DNA from: Saprospiraceae bacterium
GTDB taxonomy: Bacteria > Bacteroidota > Bacteroidia > Chitinophagales > Saprospiraceae
Assembly: GCA_028285545.1 (NCBI GenBank)
Contig: JANQPA010000018.1
Span: forward strand, 62,001 to 126,000
Direction: 5' to 3'
DNA: 64,000 nt
Below, piece by piece: positions 49,561 to 59,600 of the stretch. A program made the position numbers and the translations under genes. Every line of letters starts with the position of its first letter. The stretch's first letter is position 1. The notes beneath the pieces were generated by a model that made no database searches, was not told the DNA's origin, and saw only the letters and a list, made by a program, of their open reading frames with translations.

Positions 49561-50434
49561 GTTTTTCATTTTTATCCCAAATTCCCCAATAAGCCCCCAC
49601 ATCTCCTTCTGCACCTACTTTCCAGGATTCATCAAATGAAGAAAAATAAAAGCTTTCAATATCGTCCTGAGAAGCCCATTTTTGAATATTGATAAAATAC
49701 TTCATGGCATTTTCTACAGATGGATGAGCATCCTTCAGGCTTTCTCCCTGACTAGGCCAACCAGTTTCGGTAATAATAACTTTTTTCCCTCTTCCAGCAT
49801 GCATCGCCTGATAATACATTTGTTTGATGTAAACCAATGAATACTCAAAGCCGCATCCCTCCCAATAGGGATAGCAATTGGCTAAAATCACATCACTAGC
49901 CTCTCCAAGCCTGGGTCGATTCGAAAATTCATAATAAGCATCTACTGTTCCCATTGGAACATCGGGAATCTCCTTTTTAACTCTGGCCATAAAATCCAAT
50001 AACTCATCTTCGGAAAGATCACCACGATATAGAACTTCATTGCCAACTGCAGCTATATCCACAAAGCCCTCTTTGGCCAATTGGATTAGGCCTGCCACTT
50101 CTCTTTCATTTATTTCGGGGTCGTCCCCTAACCAGGCCCCCACTAACGTTTTTATTCCTAATTCCCGAGCCACTTTAGGTATAAATTCGTTTCCATCTGT
50201 GCAAGAAAAGGTTCTCACCCATGAAGTATAGGGCTTTATGATTTCCATTCTTCTCCTAACTTGTTGCTCGGATATGATATCCCCTGGTTTTTGTCCTTCT
50301 TCATAAAGACTAAAACAAAGACCATGCATCCCGTTGTCTAATACTTTTCTAAATAAGGCTTTAAGTTCATCTAAGGTCTTATTGGAATAATCTATTCCAG
50401 CCAAAGACATCAGTTTTTTGTCTCTGTATGACAT
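49550..50434 (-). CDS. GH17-type beta-1,3-glucanase without signal peptide
   Basis: Glycoside hydrolase family 17 TIM barrel of 294 residues. The acid/base Glu is E133 in VGNEVL and the nucleophile is E223 in VIITETGWPSQG, both with the classic GH17 surroundings. No signal peptide or lipobox is present, so it is probably cytosolic and would trim imported beta-1,3-gluco-oligosaccharides, perhaps by transglycosylation. It is the last gene of the beta-glucan locus, 19 bp after the transporter gene. Confidence 0.9.
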   Translation of the reverse strand: MSYRDKKLMSLAGIDYSNKTLDELKALFRKVLDNGMHGLCFSLYEEGQKPGDIISEQQVRRRMEIIKPYTSWVRTFSCTDGNEFIPKVARELGIKTLVGAWLGDDPEINEREVAGLIQLAKEGFVDIAAVGNEVLYRGDLSEDELLDFMARVKKEIPDVPMGTVDAYYEFSNRPRLGEASDVILANCYPYWEGCGFEYSLVYIKQMYYQAMHAGRGKKVIITETGWPSQGESLKDAHPSVENAMKYFINIQKWASQDDIESFYFSSFDESWKVGAEGDVGAYWGIWDKNEKLKY

Positions 50435-50453
50435 ATTTAATTATTCTGTTAAT

Positions 50454-51884
50454 TTATAATTCTCCTCTACGTTCTACCAGTTCTGCTTTTATTTGACGAG
50501 CTCTTTCTTCTGTTAAGGTATAGCCCCACATTACCCATACGGCTAGTCCGGCTGTGAAGGCTGGTACGATAATATCCGCAATTCGTAATCGGGTTAAAGT
50601 TTCTACTGTTTGTACTGCTGCATTTTGATCAAATCCAACAACCTTTAATACCAAGCCTCCTAAAACTAGTGCAATAGCTTGTCCTAGCTTAACCATCCAC
50701 CAGTAAATGGCTCCAAAAGTACCTTCTTTACGAGGCATTCCATTTTCTAATTCATCTAAATCACAAACATCCGCGGTCATACTCATCATTAAGGTAAATA
50801 GGCCACCTATTCCAAAGGCCATTAAAGGAAGTGGCATAAAAATCAACCAAGGATTACCTGGACTGAAGCCCCACCATTTGAGGAGATACCCAACAATTGA
50901 AATTGCAGTGGAATAAATGAATGCTTTTCTTTTGCCATATTTATTGGCCATCCAGGAAATGACGGGAATTACTAAGAAAGCGGTGATAAAGGCACTTACG
51001 GTCGAGAACCAAGCAGGCCAGTTCCCAGCTAAACCATAATCGCCATTAAACATATAAAAAACTATAATAAAATAACTGAAAGAAGCAACCATTTGAAACC
51101 CATTGAAAACCAAAAAGGTAGCTCCACACAACCTCATAAATGGCTTATTTCTGGATACCTGAACAATACCCTTAAAAAGTTCTCTCAGGTTCGAAAATAA
51201 ACTGGAAAAGGTAATTTGTTTTCTATTTTCCATATTAGAGGCATCAATCCCTCTGCAAAAAATAGCAGGTAATACGCCCAGAACAATACAAACAGCACCC
51301 ACCACTATCGATAGCTTTCGGACTCCTTCTGCTTGGGTTTCAAACAAATTGGGATTAGCAATAAGTACCCAAAACCAAGGAACCACCATCCAGGCAATTT
51401 GACCCATTGTTTGGGAAAAAGCCATTAATCGGGTTCGTTCATTATAATCGGAAGTCATTTCATAACCCAGACCAATTAAAGGGGTTGAAAAGATGGTATT
51501 ACCAATTAAATACACTAATGAAAGAATAAGAAAGTACCAGAAATTATACATTGGTGAGTTATCAGCATCCAACTGCCACAAAACAGCGAACAGAATACCA
51601 CTCAAAATAGCACCTACAAAAATATAAGGTCTTCGACGCCCATATCTTGAATTTGTATTATCAGAAATAAACCCCATTATTGGATCTGTAATGGCATCAA
51701 ATATTCTAGGCAAACCGCCTAATAAACCAGCCAAAAAGGGGTCCATCCCAAAGGCCGTAAGAAGGAAAAACATAAATATTCCCAAAGCCCCGGGTAAAAG
51801 GTTATTAACAAGGTGTCCGGCACCAAAGGCCGCCTTTTGTACTACAGGTACTCTATCCTTGGCAGCAGTTTTGTATTTACTCAT
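50454..51884 (-). CDS. MFS/GPH-type sugar:cation symporter
   Basis: Inner membrane transporter of 476 residues and twelve helices. The glycoside-pentoside-hexuronide symporter pattern is visible: ITDPIMGFISDNTNSRYGRRRPYI (in two parts, about 60-85) and the mid-protein MANKYGKRKAF. Its place between glucanases suggests uptake of laminari-oligosaccharides or glucose across the inner membrane. The encoded cytosolic GH17 and phosphorylase-like enzymes downstream and upstream agree with import of oligomers. Confidence 0.9.
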   Translation of the reverse strand: MSKYKTAAKDRVPVVQKAAFGAGHLVNNLLPGALGIFMFFLLTAFGMDPFLAGLLGGLPRIFDAITDPIMGFISDNTNSRYGRRRPYIFVGAILSGILFAVLWQLDADNSPMYNFWYFLILSLVYLIGNTIFSTPLIGLGYEMTSDYNERTRLMAFSQTMGQIAWMVVPWFWVLIANPNLFETQAEGVRKLSIVVGAVCIVLGVLPAIFCRGIDASNMENRKQITFSSLFSNLRELFKGIVQVSRNKPFMRLCGATFLVFNGFQMVASFSYFIIVFYMFNGDYGLAGNWPAWFSTVSAFITAFLVIPVISWMANKYGKRKAFIYSTAISIVGYLLKWWGFSPGNPWLIFMPLPLMAFGIGGLFTLMMSMTADVCDLDELENGMPRKEGTFGAIYWWMVKLGQAIALVLGGLVLKVVGFDQNAAVQTVETLTRLRIADIIVPAFTAGLAVWVMWGYTLTEERARQIKAELVERRGEL

Positions 51885-51897
51885 GATAATAGATTTT

Positions 51898-51925
51898 AAA
51901 TGTATTAGGGATTAGGATTTGTGAT
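51898..51925 (-). repeat. 7-bp repeat after the GH30 stop codon
   Basis: On the minus strand, four heptamers (ATCACAA, ATCCTAA, TCCCTAA, TACATTT) begin at the base after the TAA stop. They are more degenerate than the other members of the class. Confidence 0.55.
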
Positions 51926-53440
51926 TTAGCTGTTTCCAGAAATTAAAATAGTCTGAATTGCCTGGGCATCTATATTGATCTCTGTAGAGGCTTCCCCTAG
52001 TGAAAGGCTAAAGCTTTTTGCCTCCATATCTTGATTAAGAACCACTACAGCAATTGATCCATCAGGATTTTCTATTGCGGTGACCATAAGAGTATCGTCA
52101 GAGCTTTCAAATCCAATTCGTTTTGCTCCAGGTCTGATGTATCTACTAAAATGGCTTAATGAATAATAGATAGGGGTAAAATATACCTCATCCTGATCTG
52201 GGTCGACAATTACAGGAGCAACACACCAGTTTTCAAACCAATTTGGACCACCCTGTCGATCCAGAACCATATTCCAATCTACCCAGCCATCAACCCAACT
52301 GTTTAGACAGCCAATAATATCTCTGGCATAACGATATACTGGTACATATTTGGGATGATATTTTTTATCTTCTTCCGCTGCCCAATCCCAGCCCCAGTCT
52401 GTGGCTTCCTTCGACCAATACCATTGGTCATCTTTCCATTTTGGCACTTCTGCATCAACACAGGCTTCAGATTGGATCAAGTATTTGTTAGGAGCAGCAT
52501 TATGAGCATATTCTAATGATTCAGGAAACCAATCAAAAGTACTGGCATACCAGTGGACAGCTGTTCCATCAAAATATTTAGCAGATGCTTCATCCTGATA
52601 CATATTATCCACCCAAGATTTCAGCTCCTCTCCCCTATTTTGATCATAGCCCAGGATAATCACATCATGTCCATCGGATTCTAATTTGGGCCCAAGGTGG
52701 TTTTTCACAAAATCAGTCATTTCCTGAGGAGTATAATGCATGCTTTCCCAGTTGTTATTATTTCCTAAAGGTTCATTTTCAACCGTAAAACCCCAGATAT
52801 CAATTCCTTCTGCTTTATAGGCTTCGTAATATTTTGAGAAAAACAAAGCCCAGGTATCGTAATATTCAGGGAGTAATTTCCCACCTCTCCAATCTTTATT
52901 GTCTTTCATCCAGGGGGGAGCGGTCCAGGGGGAAGAAAGAATCTTAAAACCGTCTTTTGAAATGGCCATTGCTTCTTTAATCATTGGGATAATGTCATCA
53001 CGATCCTCCTCAATGGAAAAGTTTTCTAATTCCATATCCCCTTCAACCGGAGCGTAGGAATAATTGCTTAAAGAAAAATCACAAGAATTCATATGAGTAC
53101 GAGTCAAAGAATATCTTGCTCCATTTTCACCAAAATAAGCTTCAAGGATTTTATCTCGATTTTCCTTACTAAGTCTGTTAAGCAAGGAAGCAGAGGCTTC
53201 TGTAAAAGAGCCACCAAAACCTGTAATGGTTTGGAATTTCTCTTCTGGCATTAACTTAACAGTAGAAGTTTCACCAGAACTGGTAAATTCCGTTAATTTT
53301 TCTAGTTGATTTCCTTGGGCTGAAGTCTCAAATACTTCAACTTCCAGCTTATTTTCGGTAGTGCAGGCATTAAGTGTCATAAGCCCAATTATTAGGATAC
53401 AAAATTTCTTAATCATCTTAATAGGTTTTAAAGTTTTCAT
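51926..53440 (-). CDS. GH30 glycoside hydrolase lipoprotein
   Basis: Family 30 enzyme, most likely a beta-1,6-glucanase or exo-beta-1,6-glucosidase that removes the side branches of laminarin. The 504-residue protein has a lipoprotein signal (LIIGLMTLNAC, Cys about 26) and an (alpha/beta)8 plus beta-sandwich fold. The acid/base Glu is in FTVENEPLGN (E223) and the nucleophile in LIQSEACVDAE (E325). The motif GFGGSFTEASA opens the barrel. The frame begins with GTG, so ATG 53440 is preferred; that ATG is made by the end of the upstream heptamer repeat. Confidence 0.92.
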   Translation of the reverse strand: MKTLKPIKMIKKFCILIIGLMTLNACTTENKLEVEVFETSAQGNQLEKLTEFTSSGETSTVKLMPEEKFQTITGFGGSFTEASASLLNRLSKENRDKILEAYFGENGARYSLTRTHMNSCDFSLSNYSYAPVEGDMELENFSIEEDRDDIIPMIKEAMAISKDGFKILSSPWTAPPWMKDNKDWRGGKLLPEYYDTWALFFSKYYEAYKAEGIDIWGFTVENEPLGNNNNWESMHYTPQEMTDFVKNHLGPKLESDGHDVIILGYDQNRGEELKSWVDNMYQDEASAKYFDGTAVHWYASTFDWFPESLEYAHNAAPNKYLIQSEACVDAEVPKWKDDQWYWSKEATDWGWDWAAEEDKKYHPKYVPVYRYARDIIGCLNSWVDGWVDWNMVLDRQGGPNWFENWCVAPVIVDPDQDEVYFTPIYYSLSHFSRYIRPGAKRIGFESSDDTLMVTAIENPDGSIAVVVLNQDMEAKSFSLSLGEASTEINIDAQAIQTILISGNS

Positions 53441-53474
53441 CACTCATTACACGTCACTCGTCACTGGTTATTCA
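53440..53474 (-). repeat. 7-bp repeat spanning stop to start codon
   Basis: Five heptamers on the minus strand, consensus CGAGTGA, fill the space from the GH17 stop codon to the A of the GH30 ATG. Most units end in TGA or TAA, so stops fall in changing frames. Confidence 0.85.
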
Positions 53475-54767
53475 TTATTCGTTAATAGGTGAACCTTCTT
53501 TTACAAGAGGCACCAAGACCTTGGAAAGTAAGGCATCTTTATCCCCATCATAGGTTTTGGTTATTGGGTTGTCTCCTCGGCCAAGGCCTTCAAATAGACC
53601 TTCATCTACTTGATCCCAAACCACATATTTAGCCTTTCCATCAATGGTAAATAATCCGAAGTGGTTTTCAGAACCTCCGGGATTCCCAGCATCTTTCCAA
53701 TTTTCATCAAATGCTTCAAAATAAAAACAGGCAATTCCTGCTTCATTAGTCCAATCTCGCATGTATTGATAATAGCGGCCGGCTTTATATTCATCGGTAG
53801 CTTTTGAACCTTCATCCCCATAGAAGCCATTGGAATAAGTAGCCCAACCGGTTTCTCCTATATGAATTGATTTTTCTATTCCTAAACCTGCAATATAATT
53901 TGCCACGTTTTGGTACTGCGTCTTAGCATAATCTTTAGCTCGCTCCATTGCCTTATCTATTTTTTCCAAATCAGATAGATCTTCTTCTCCATTAAATGTT
54001 CCCCAGAAGTCAGGATTATAGTGAGTATCATGCATTGGATAGGTATGCAATGAAACATAGTCAACTGCATTTATCAGTTTTTCTAAATCTTCGGTATGAT
54101 ATTCATCTCCACCACCTCCCCAGGAAGCAAAATTATCAGAACTGGTAATCCATAGATCTTCAGGTAGACCTCCTGATTTTTTCAATTCTTGCAATTGATT
54201 CACGTATTTTAAAATAACCCAAGGCTGTACGAAATAGCTAGCCGCCCATTTGACCATAGCTTCATTACCAACCGCAATAATCTTTACGATATCAGAATAC
54301 TTATTAGTCAGTTCGATGGCCTTTTGAATTTCAGCGGTGTTGGCTTCTACATCCTCTCCCTCATGATTAGGATTGTCAGTTCGGGGATTTTCACAATCAA
54401 TCCAGGCACCTAGCATGACATACATCTCAAAATCAGGGTCTTCCTTTTTTAATTGGTGAATGGCTTCCAACACATTGGCAGCATGAGGAAAATGAACATT
54501 ATAAGTTCGCAGTATTTTAATATTGAGAGCAGCAAGGATTTTCATGTCCTCTTTCAATTGTTCAATTGTAGGTTGATTGTCCCTTGTATTTTCACGATAC
54601 CCACCATAGGATATGGCTAAATAATCGGGATTTCCTAAAATTTCTTTAGCAGTTAGTTCTTTTCTCAATGGCAATTCGTTTTCTTGTTTTTTAACCTGAT
54701 TATTATTACATGAAAAACTTAATGAGAACCACAATAATAGTATAAAAACCTTAAGTCCTGTTTTCAT
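53475..54767 (-). CDS. GH17-type glucanase lipoprotein
   Basis: Family 17 beta-1,3-glucan-active enzyme of about 430 residues, anchored as a lipoprotein. The ATG at 54767 gives the signal VFILLLWFSLSFSC; a longer frame from 54803 would mask it. The acid/base Glu is E169 in IAVGNEAMVKW and the nucleophile E305 in HIGETGWATYSN. It is longer than the cytosolic GH17 at 49550 and shares only the active-site motifs, so the pair is not a recent duplication. It would work on the cell surface or in the periplasm. Confidence 0.87.
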   Translation of the reverse strand: MKTGLKVFILLLWFSLSFSCNNNQVKKQENELPLRKELTAKEILGNPDYLAISYGGYRENTRDNQPTIEQLKEDMKILAALNIKILRTYNVHFPHAANVLEAIHQLKKEDPDFEMYVMLGAWIDCENPRTDNPNHEGEDVEANTAEIQKAIELTNKYSDIVKIIAVGNEAMVKWAASYFVQPWVILKYVNQLQELKKSGGLPEDLWITSSDNFASWGGGGDEYHTEDLEKLINAVDYVSLHTYPMHDTHYNPDFWGTFNGEEDLSDLEKIDKAMERAKDYAKTQYQNVANYIAGLGIEKSIHIGETGWATYSNGFYGDEGSKATDEYKAGRYYQYMRDWTNEAGIACFYFEAFDENWKDAGNPGGSENHFGLFTIDGKAKYVVWDQVDEGLFEGLGRGDNPITKTYDGDKDALLSKVLVPLVKEGSPINE

Positions 54768-54820
54768 GATCTTTGTGTTTGATTTATAATGATGCAGAGT
54801 CATAATCCATCCCTTTTATT

Positions 54821-56665
54821 TTAATATTGCAAGCCAAAACCGAAGGGGAATAAAGGAGCAATATCATCCGTCCAAAAATTTGGGCCGTATTTCCCATTTA
54901 AATCTTCCACAGATTTTGGCCAGGAATGCGGCAGTTTTCCTTTAAAATTGAAATCACCAAAAAGCACTTCACCTATTCCCTGCCCTTCTGAACCAGGTAA
55001 CCAAGCCGCGATAAAAGCATTAGATTGCTCTATTTGAGCAGTAGTTACCAAGGGCCTACCAGAAATCAGAATCACAATTACTTTGAGACCTAAATCGGTA
55101 TAGGTACTTATATAATCTTGATGTTTTTGAGTGAGTGTTAACTGTAAATTGTTCGATTCATGTCCTATATCTCCAAAAAACTCAGCATATGGAGTTTCCC
55201 CAACTACAATGATGGCCACCTCTGCATTTGCATGTTTTTCGGTGGCATTTTTGTCATACAGGACATCTCCTTGTGAAAGCTTTTTAATCCCCTGAAGAAT
55301 AGTGGTCGCCCCTTGGTAATTTTCCTGAGTTCCTTGCCAATTGACGGTCCAACCTCCCGACTGCAAACCTGAATTATCTGCATGTTCGCCAACCACTACA
55401 ATTTTGGCCGTTTTTTTATCAAGAGGGAGAATATCGTCTTCATTTTTTAGTAAAACTAAAGATTCCCTGACTGCCTGTCGGGCAACTTCCCGGTGTTCCC
55501 CAGCACCAATTATATTGACTAAAGTGGTATCGGGGAAAGGATTTTCGAACAATCCCAGCCTGTATTTTTGTCGTAAAATTCGTTTTACTGCATCATCTAT
55601 TCTACTTTGTGCCACAAAGCCACTATCCACAGCATTTTTTAAATCTTCTTGAAAAAAATCAAGATCTCCATCCACAGCCATAACCATATCTATTCCCGCA
55701 TTAATAATGTCCCTTTCCCCAAACCTTGAATATCCCTTCCAATCAGAAAGCATAATCCCATCAAACTTTAGGGATTTTTTTAAGGTATCAGTTATCAATG
55801 CTTTATGGGCATGCATGGGAATACCTTCATAAGTATTGAATGAGGCCATGATTGCCCCCACCCCTTCCTCCACTGAAGCCTTATAGGGTAACAATAAAGA
55901 GTCGTTGAGCTCCTGAGCACCAATGGAGGTAAGTCCACCTTCTACTCCATAATCCGTGGCACCATCTCCGATGTAGTGCTTAGAGGTTGCTAAAACTCTT
56001 TTTTTATCCGATAAATTCCCTTGGTGTCCTCTGATTGATGCTCTGGCCATCTGAGCAGTAAGCTCGCTACTCTCAGCAAATGCTTCATAGACCCTACCCC
56101 ATTTTTCATTATATGGTAAAGCAATACAAGGAGAAAACACCCAATTAAATCCAGTGGCTTGTACTTCTTTAGCTGTAATCTCCGCTGCTTTTTCGACTAG
56201 CTCAGGATTTCGGCTTGCACCCAAACCAATGTTATGTGGAAATATGGTAGCTCCATTATAGGTGTTTTGCCCATGCACTGCATCTACTCCAAATAATAAG
56301 GGTATCCCTAATCTTGTACTGAGCGCTTCCTTTTGAAGTCCTATAAATTTTTGCTGCCACTCAATAGCATCCTCTCCTGGCAATAATCCCTGAGTATGAA
56401 TAACGGAACCAATCAATTTTTTGGCCACATCTCCTTGCTCAATATCATAGAAATGCCGCACCTGAGACATCTGCCCAATTTTTTCCTCTATGGTCATTAT
56501 TGCCAACAGGGAATCCACTTTTCTTTCTATAGCAAGTGCTTTTTTCAACTCAAAATTATTGGTCAACGATTTATGATCCTCTGAATCATTAACTTGGCAG
56601 GAGAATAGGACACATATGCCCAGAAGCATTAGTCCTGCTGTTAGTATTGAAGGTTTTACAAACAT
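54821..56665 (-). CDS. GH3 beta-glucosidase lipoprotein
   Basis: Family 3 exo-acting beta-glucosidase of 614 residues that releases glucose from beta-glucan oligosaccharides. The lipoprotein signal ends in CVLFSC (Cys 23). The TIM barrel contains KRVLATSKHYIGDG with the substrate-binding Lys-His pair, and the nucleophile Asp308 lies in GIMLSDWKGY. The alpha/beta sandwich domain follows (about 410-614). No C-terminal fibronectin domain is present, which makes it shorter than BglX. It begins 1 bp after the phosphorylase-like gene, so the two are coupled. Confidence 0.93.
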   Translation of the reverse strand: MFVKPSILTAGLMLLGICVLFSCQVNDSEDHKSLTNNFELKKALAIERKVDSLLAIMTIEEKIGQMSQVRHFYDIEQGDVAKKLIGSVIHTQGLLPGEDAIEWQQKFIGLQKEALSTRLGIPLLFGVDAVHGQNTYNGATIFPHNIGLGASRNPELVEKAAEITAKEVQATGFNWVFSPCIALPYNEKWGRVYEAFAESSELTAQMARASIRGHQGNLSDKKRVLATSKHYIGDGATDYGVEGGLTSIGAQELNDSLLLPYKASVEEGVGAIMASFNTYEGIPMHAHKALITDTLKKSLKFDGIMLSDWKGYSRFGERDIINAGIDMVMAVDGDLDFFQEDLKNAVDSGFVAQSRIDDAVKRILRQKYRLGLFENPFPDTTLVNIIGAGEHREVARQAVRESLVLLKNEDDILPLDKKTAKIVVVGEHADNSGLQSGGWTVNWQGTQENYQGATTILQGIKKLSQGDVLYDKNATEKHANAEVAIIVVGETPYAEFFGDIGHESNNLQLTLTQKHQDYISTYTDLGLKVIVILISGRPLVTTAQIEQSNAFIAAWLPGSEGQGIGEVLFGDFNFKGKLPHSWPKSVEDLNGKYGPNFWTDDIAPLFPFGFGLQY

Positions 56666-56666
56666 T

Positions 56667-59600
56667 TTACTTCAATTCTGATTCATTTAAAGTGACAAAA
56701 ATCTGGGCAACATTGCCTGTTCTTTCAAATATCTGCCGGCTAATCGTTGCATCTAAGGTCAAAGATTGATACTCTGCAGTAGTATTATCGCTGGATACTA
56801 CTTTCAAACTATTGTGGCTGGCTAATTGGTAAACTATGGGAACCTGGCAATAAGTAAAACAAAGGGAATCTCTATTTAAATGAATCTCTTTCTGTTCTGA
56901 GTGAACATCAAAATATTTAAAGACCTGCGGCTCCAAAAGGAATTCTTCCCTCTTCAATAAGCATGGATTCAAGATCAACTGCCCCTCTTTAACAAATACC
57001 CCTAATTCTCCAAACCTGCTTAATATATCTTCTTTTACCTGTCCAGTCATACCGGGCTGCTGTGCGCCCTTTCCTGCTGGAGTATGCGAATAAGGATCAG
57101 TAGGAAATGCACCATATAAAGAGGGAGACTTATGAACTCCGATTCCGGCATTAATTTCATAGTAATGTTCCAAAAGGCGTCCAACAGTTTCTTCACTTTC
57201 CTTGTTATGAACTGCCCTTAAACAGCACTCTTGAACTGCAAGTTGCAGTTTTGAAACCATATGCCAATAAATAGATCCCAAGCCTTCATAGCCAAAAAAT
57301 GTTCCCGATCGACCTGTAAAAGCTTTGTGATTAAATACCTGTTCAAAGATCTGCAGGATCAATTTTCTTTCTTTTATTGCTAATTGGGCATAGTTTGTGG
57401 ACTCTAGACCTTTTAAAGCAGCCTCAACATCATTGGCATTTTTAAAATTGCCATTAAAGTGATACCGATTATTTATATCCTTTTCTATTATTTGCAAATT
57501 TCCATCCTTTAATAGCTGTGCCAATAATTCAGATTCGGCAACTTCCTGTTCAGGAATGTTATTTTTTTCTCTGAAAAGAGGTAATTCTTTATTTGGATAA
57601 AGCAAGTAACTATATTGATCTTCGCGAAAGAGCTTACTCTGCTTCAAGCCATCCAAGACATTCAATGCCTCCTTTGAGGATAAATAACCAGAACTAAGAA
57701 CAGCTACCTGACCTTCCAGCATTTCACTCAGATAGGAGATGGAAATATCATCTTCGCTGGTTTGGGTCATTAAATTATAGGCATGGTAAAGGTGGTCTTC
57801 TCGTTTATTAGCTTTAATAGAATGTTCCAGGAACTGTAGGCTCAAATCAATAAAATGACTCAAATCTTTTAGGGATATATTTTTCTTTTTACCTGAGAAT
57901 GATTGCTGATAAATTTGCAATCGATAATTGCTGGCTGCTTGTCCTAGTTCATCAAGAATGGTTTTCCGGTCTTCGTCATTAATTTTACCAGATAATAGAG
58001 GAAGGTATTGTTCAAAAGTTCTAACTATTTGATGATAAAATACAAGTAATTCTTTCGAAATGCTTACTTCTTCAATTTCTGTATCTGATAGAATTTCTTT
58101 GAAAAAATTCAAAAACCTCCTCAGGTAATACAGTGTTACCATAGAAACACCATTCCCGACTAAGGCATTATTTGCATCATTCCATTCCGGGCGTTGGGTG
58201 TTCATCCAAATACCTCCCTCAGGGATAAAATTAGAGAGTTTAGCCAAGACAGTTGCCAATATTTTTTCCATAAAATTAGCCTTATGGATGGCATTCTCTT
58301 TGGTTCTTAAAAGTGCTCCGTCAGCCCCTAATTCTTCTCTCATTTTACGGACTTTGTGATCCAATTCCTCGTCAAACTCAATAGTATCCTTTGGGTTATT
58401 CAGGATGTCCTGATGGCTTTTAATTTTATAAGGTACATTGGCATATACAAATATTTCATCTTCGCAATTGCTCAGCAGATGACCAGGTAAGTGGTTTTCT
58501 GAAAATTCCAATAGTTTTAATAAATAAATAATCTGATGATCTCCCCAATAGCCGATGTAAGACCATGGGTCATCAGGCTCTATTATTTCCCAGTCAAAAC
58601 CATCTTTGGTAACTCTGTATGGATTGTAGCCATCAAATGTAGTAGCATTCAAAAACTTGTGGATCATACTTTCAATAAAATCCGGGTAGGAATGAACAAG
58701 AGCTTCCCAATTCTGGAAAATATCTCTCCAATTTCCTTCATAATCCAGAATTTTAGAGCCATCTACTTCACTGCGTGTATTGATAGAAAATTTATTCCAG
58801 GGCCTACTAGGATCGCCATGTCTTCTACTAAATTTAAGGGGCATATACTCCAGGCATAAGCGTTTAAAACTTTCATCTTCAACCTGATAGGCTATTTGCT
58901 CTAATTTTGAAAGAGTAAAAACTTCCGTTAGATCATCAATGAGATGGTAATGCGCTTTAAATACTTCCTTGTTTGCTTTTTGTAAATAATCTCTAAAATC
59001 CCACTTTTCGATTTGATAATTATTATCAAAAATTCCCCCACGCATGATATTAAACAGCGTATTAGAAAAATGACGAGTATCTCTGAATTTATCTGCACTT
59101 AGCTGCAATCCATCAGAAGCAGCATTCAACTGAATTAACCGTTGGGTACCCAGGTTAATGTCTTGTAATACTTTTCCCCATAACTGATCTTCAGCCTTGA
59201 GCATTTCAGAAATTTCGGCAATGGCAGCATGATTTTTATTTATATCAGCTACAATCATCCATTCTTTTTGTGTCTGCGGGTTTAAATCAATTTGGGAATG
59301 GATAAAATAGGCTCCTTTTTCTGCTTTTACATCTTCCTCTTGATTAAGAGGGAATCTGTTTCGGAATTTTTTGAGCTGGAAGGAAGATAAAAGGTAAAGT
59401 GGGTCATTAAAGCCTAATGACCAGGCCACATTGGCCTTCAATGCTTCACTAGGCTCAGCTTTGTCAACGATAATGGCACTTAAAGCATAAATTCCAAGGC
59501 CAATTTCTGAAACCAGTTCACTTCTTTTATAGGCATCCACCAGATTACTTGTCGAATTTTGCAAATCCTGGCCTACCCCAGCCGGTAAGATATTTTGGAT

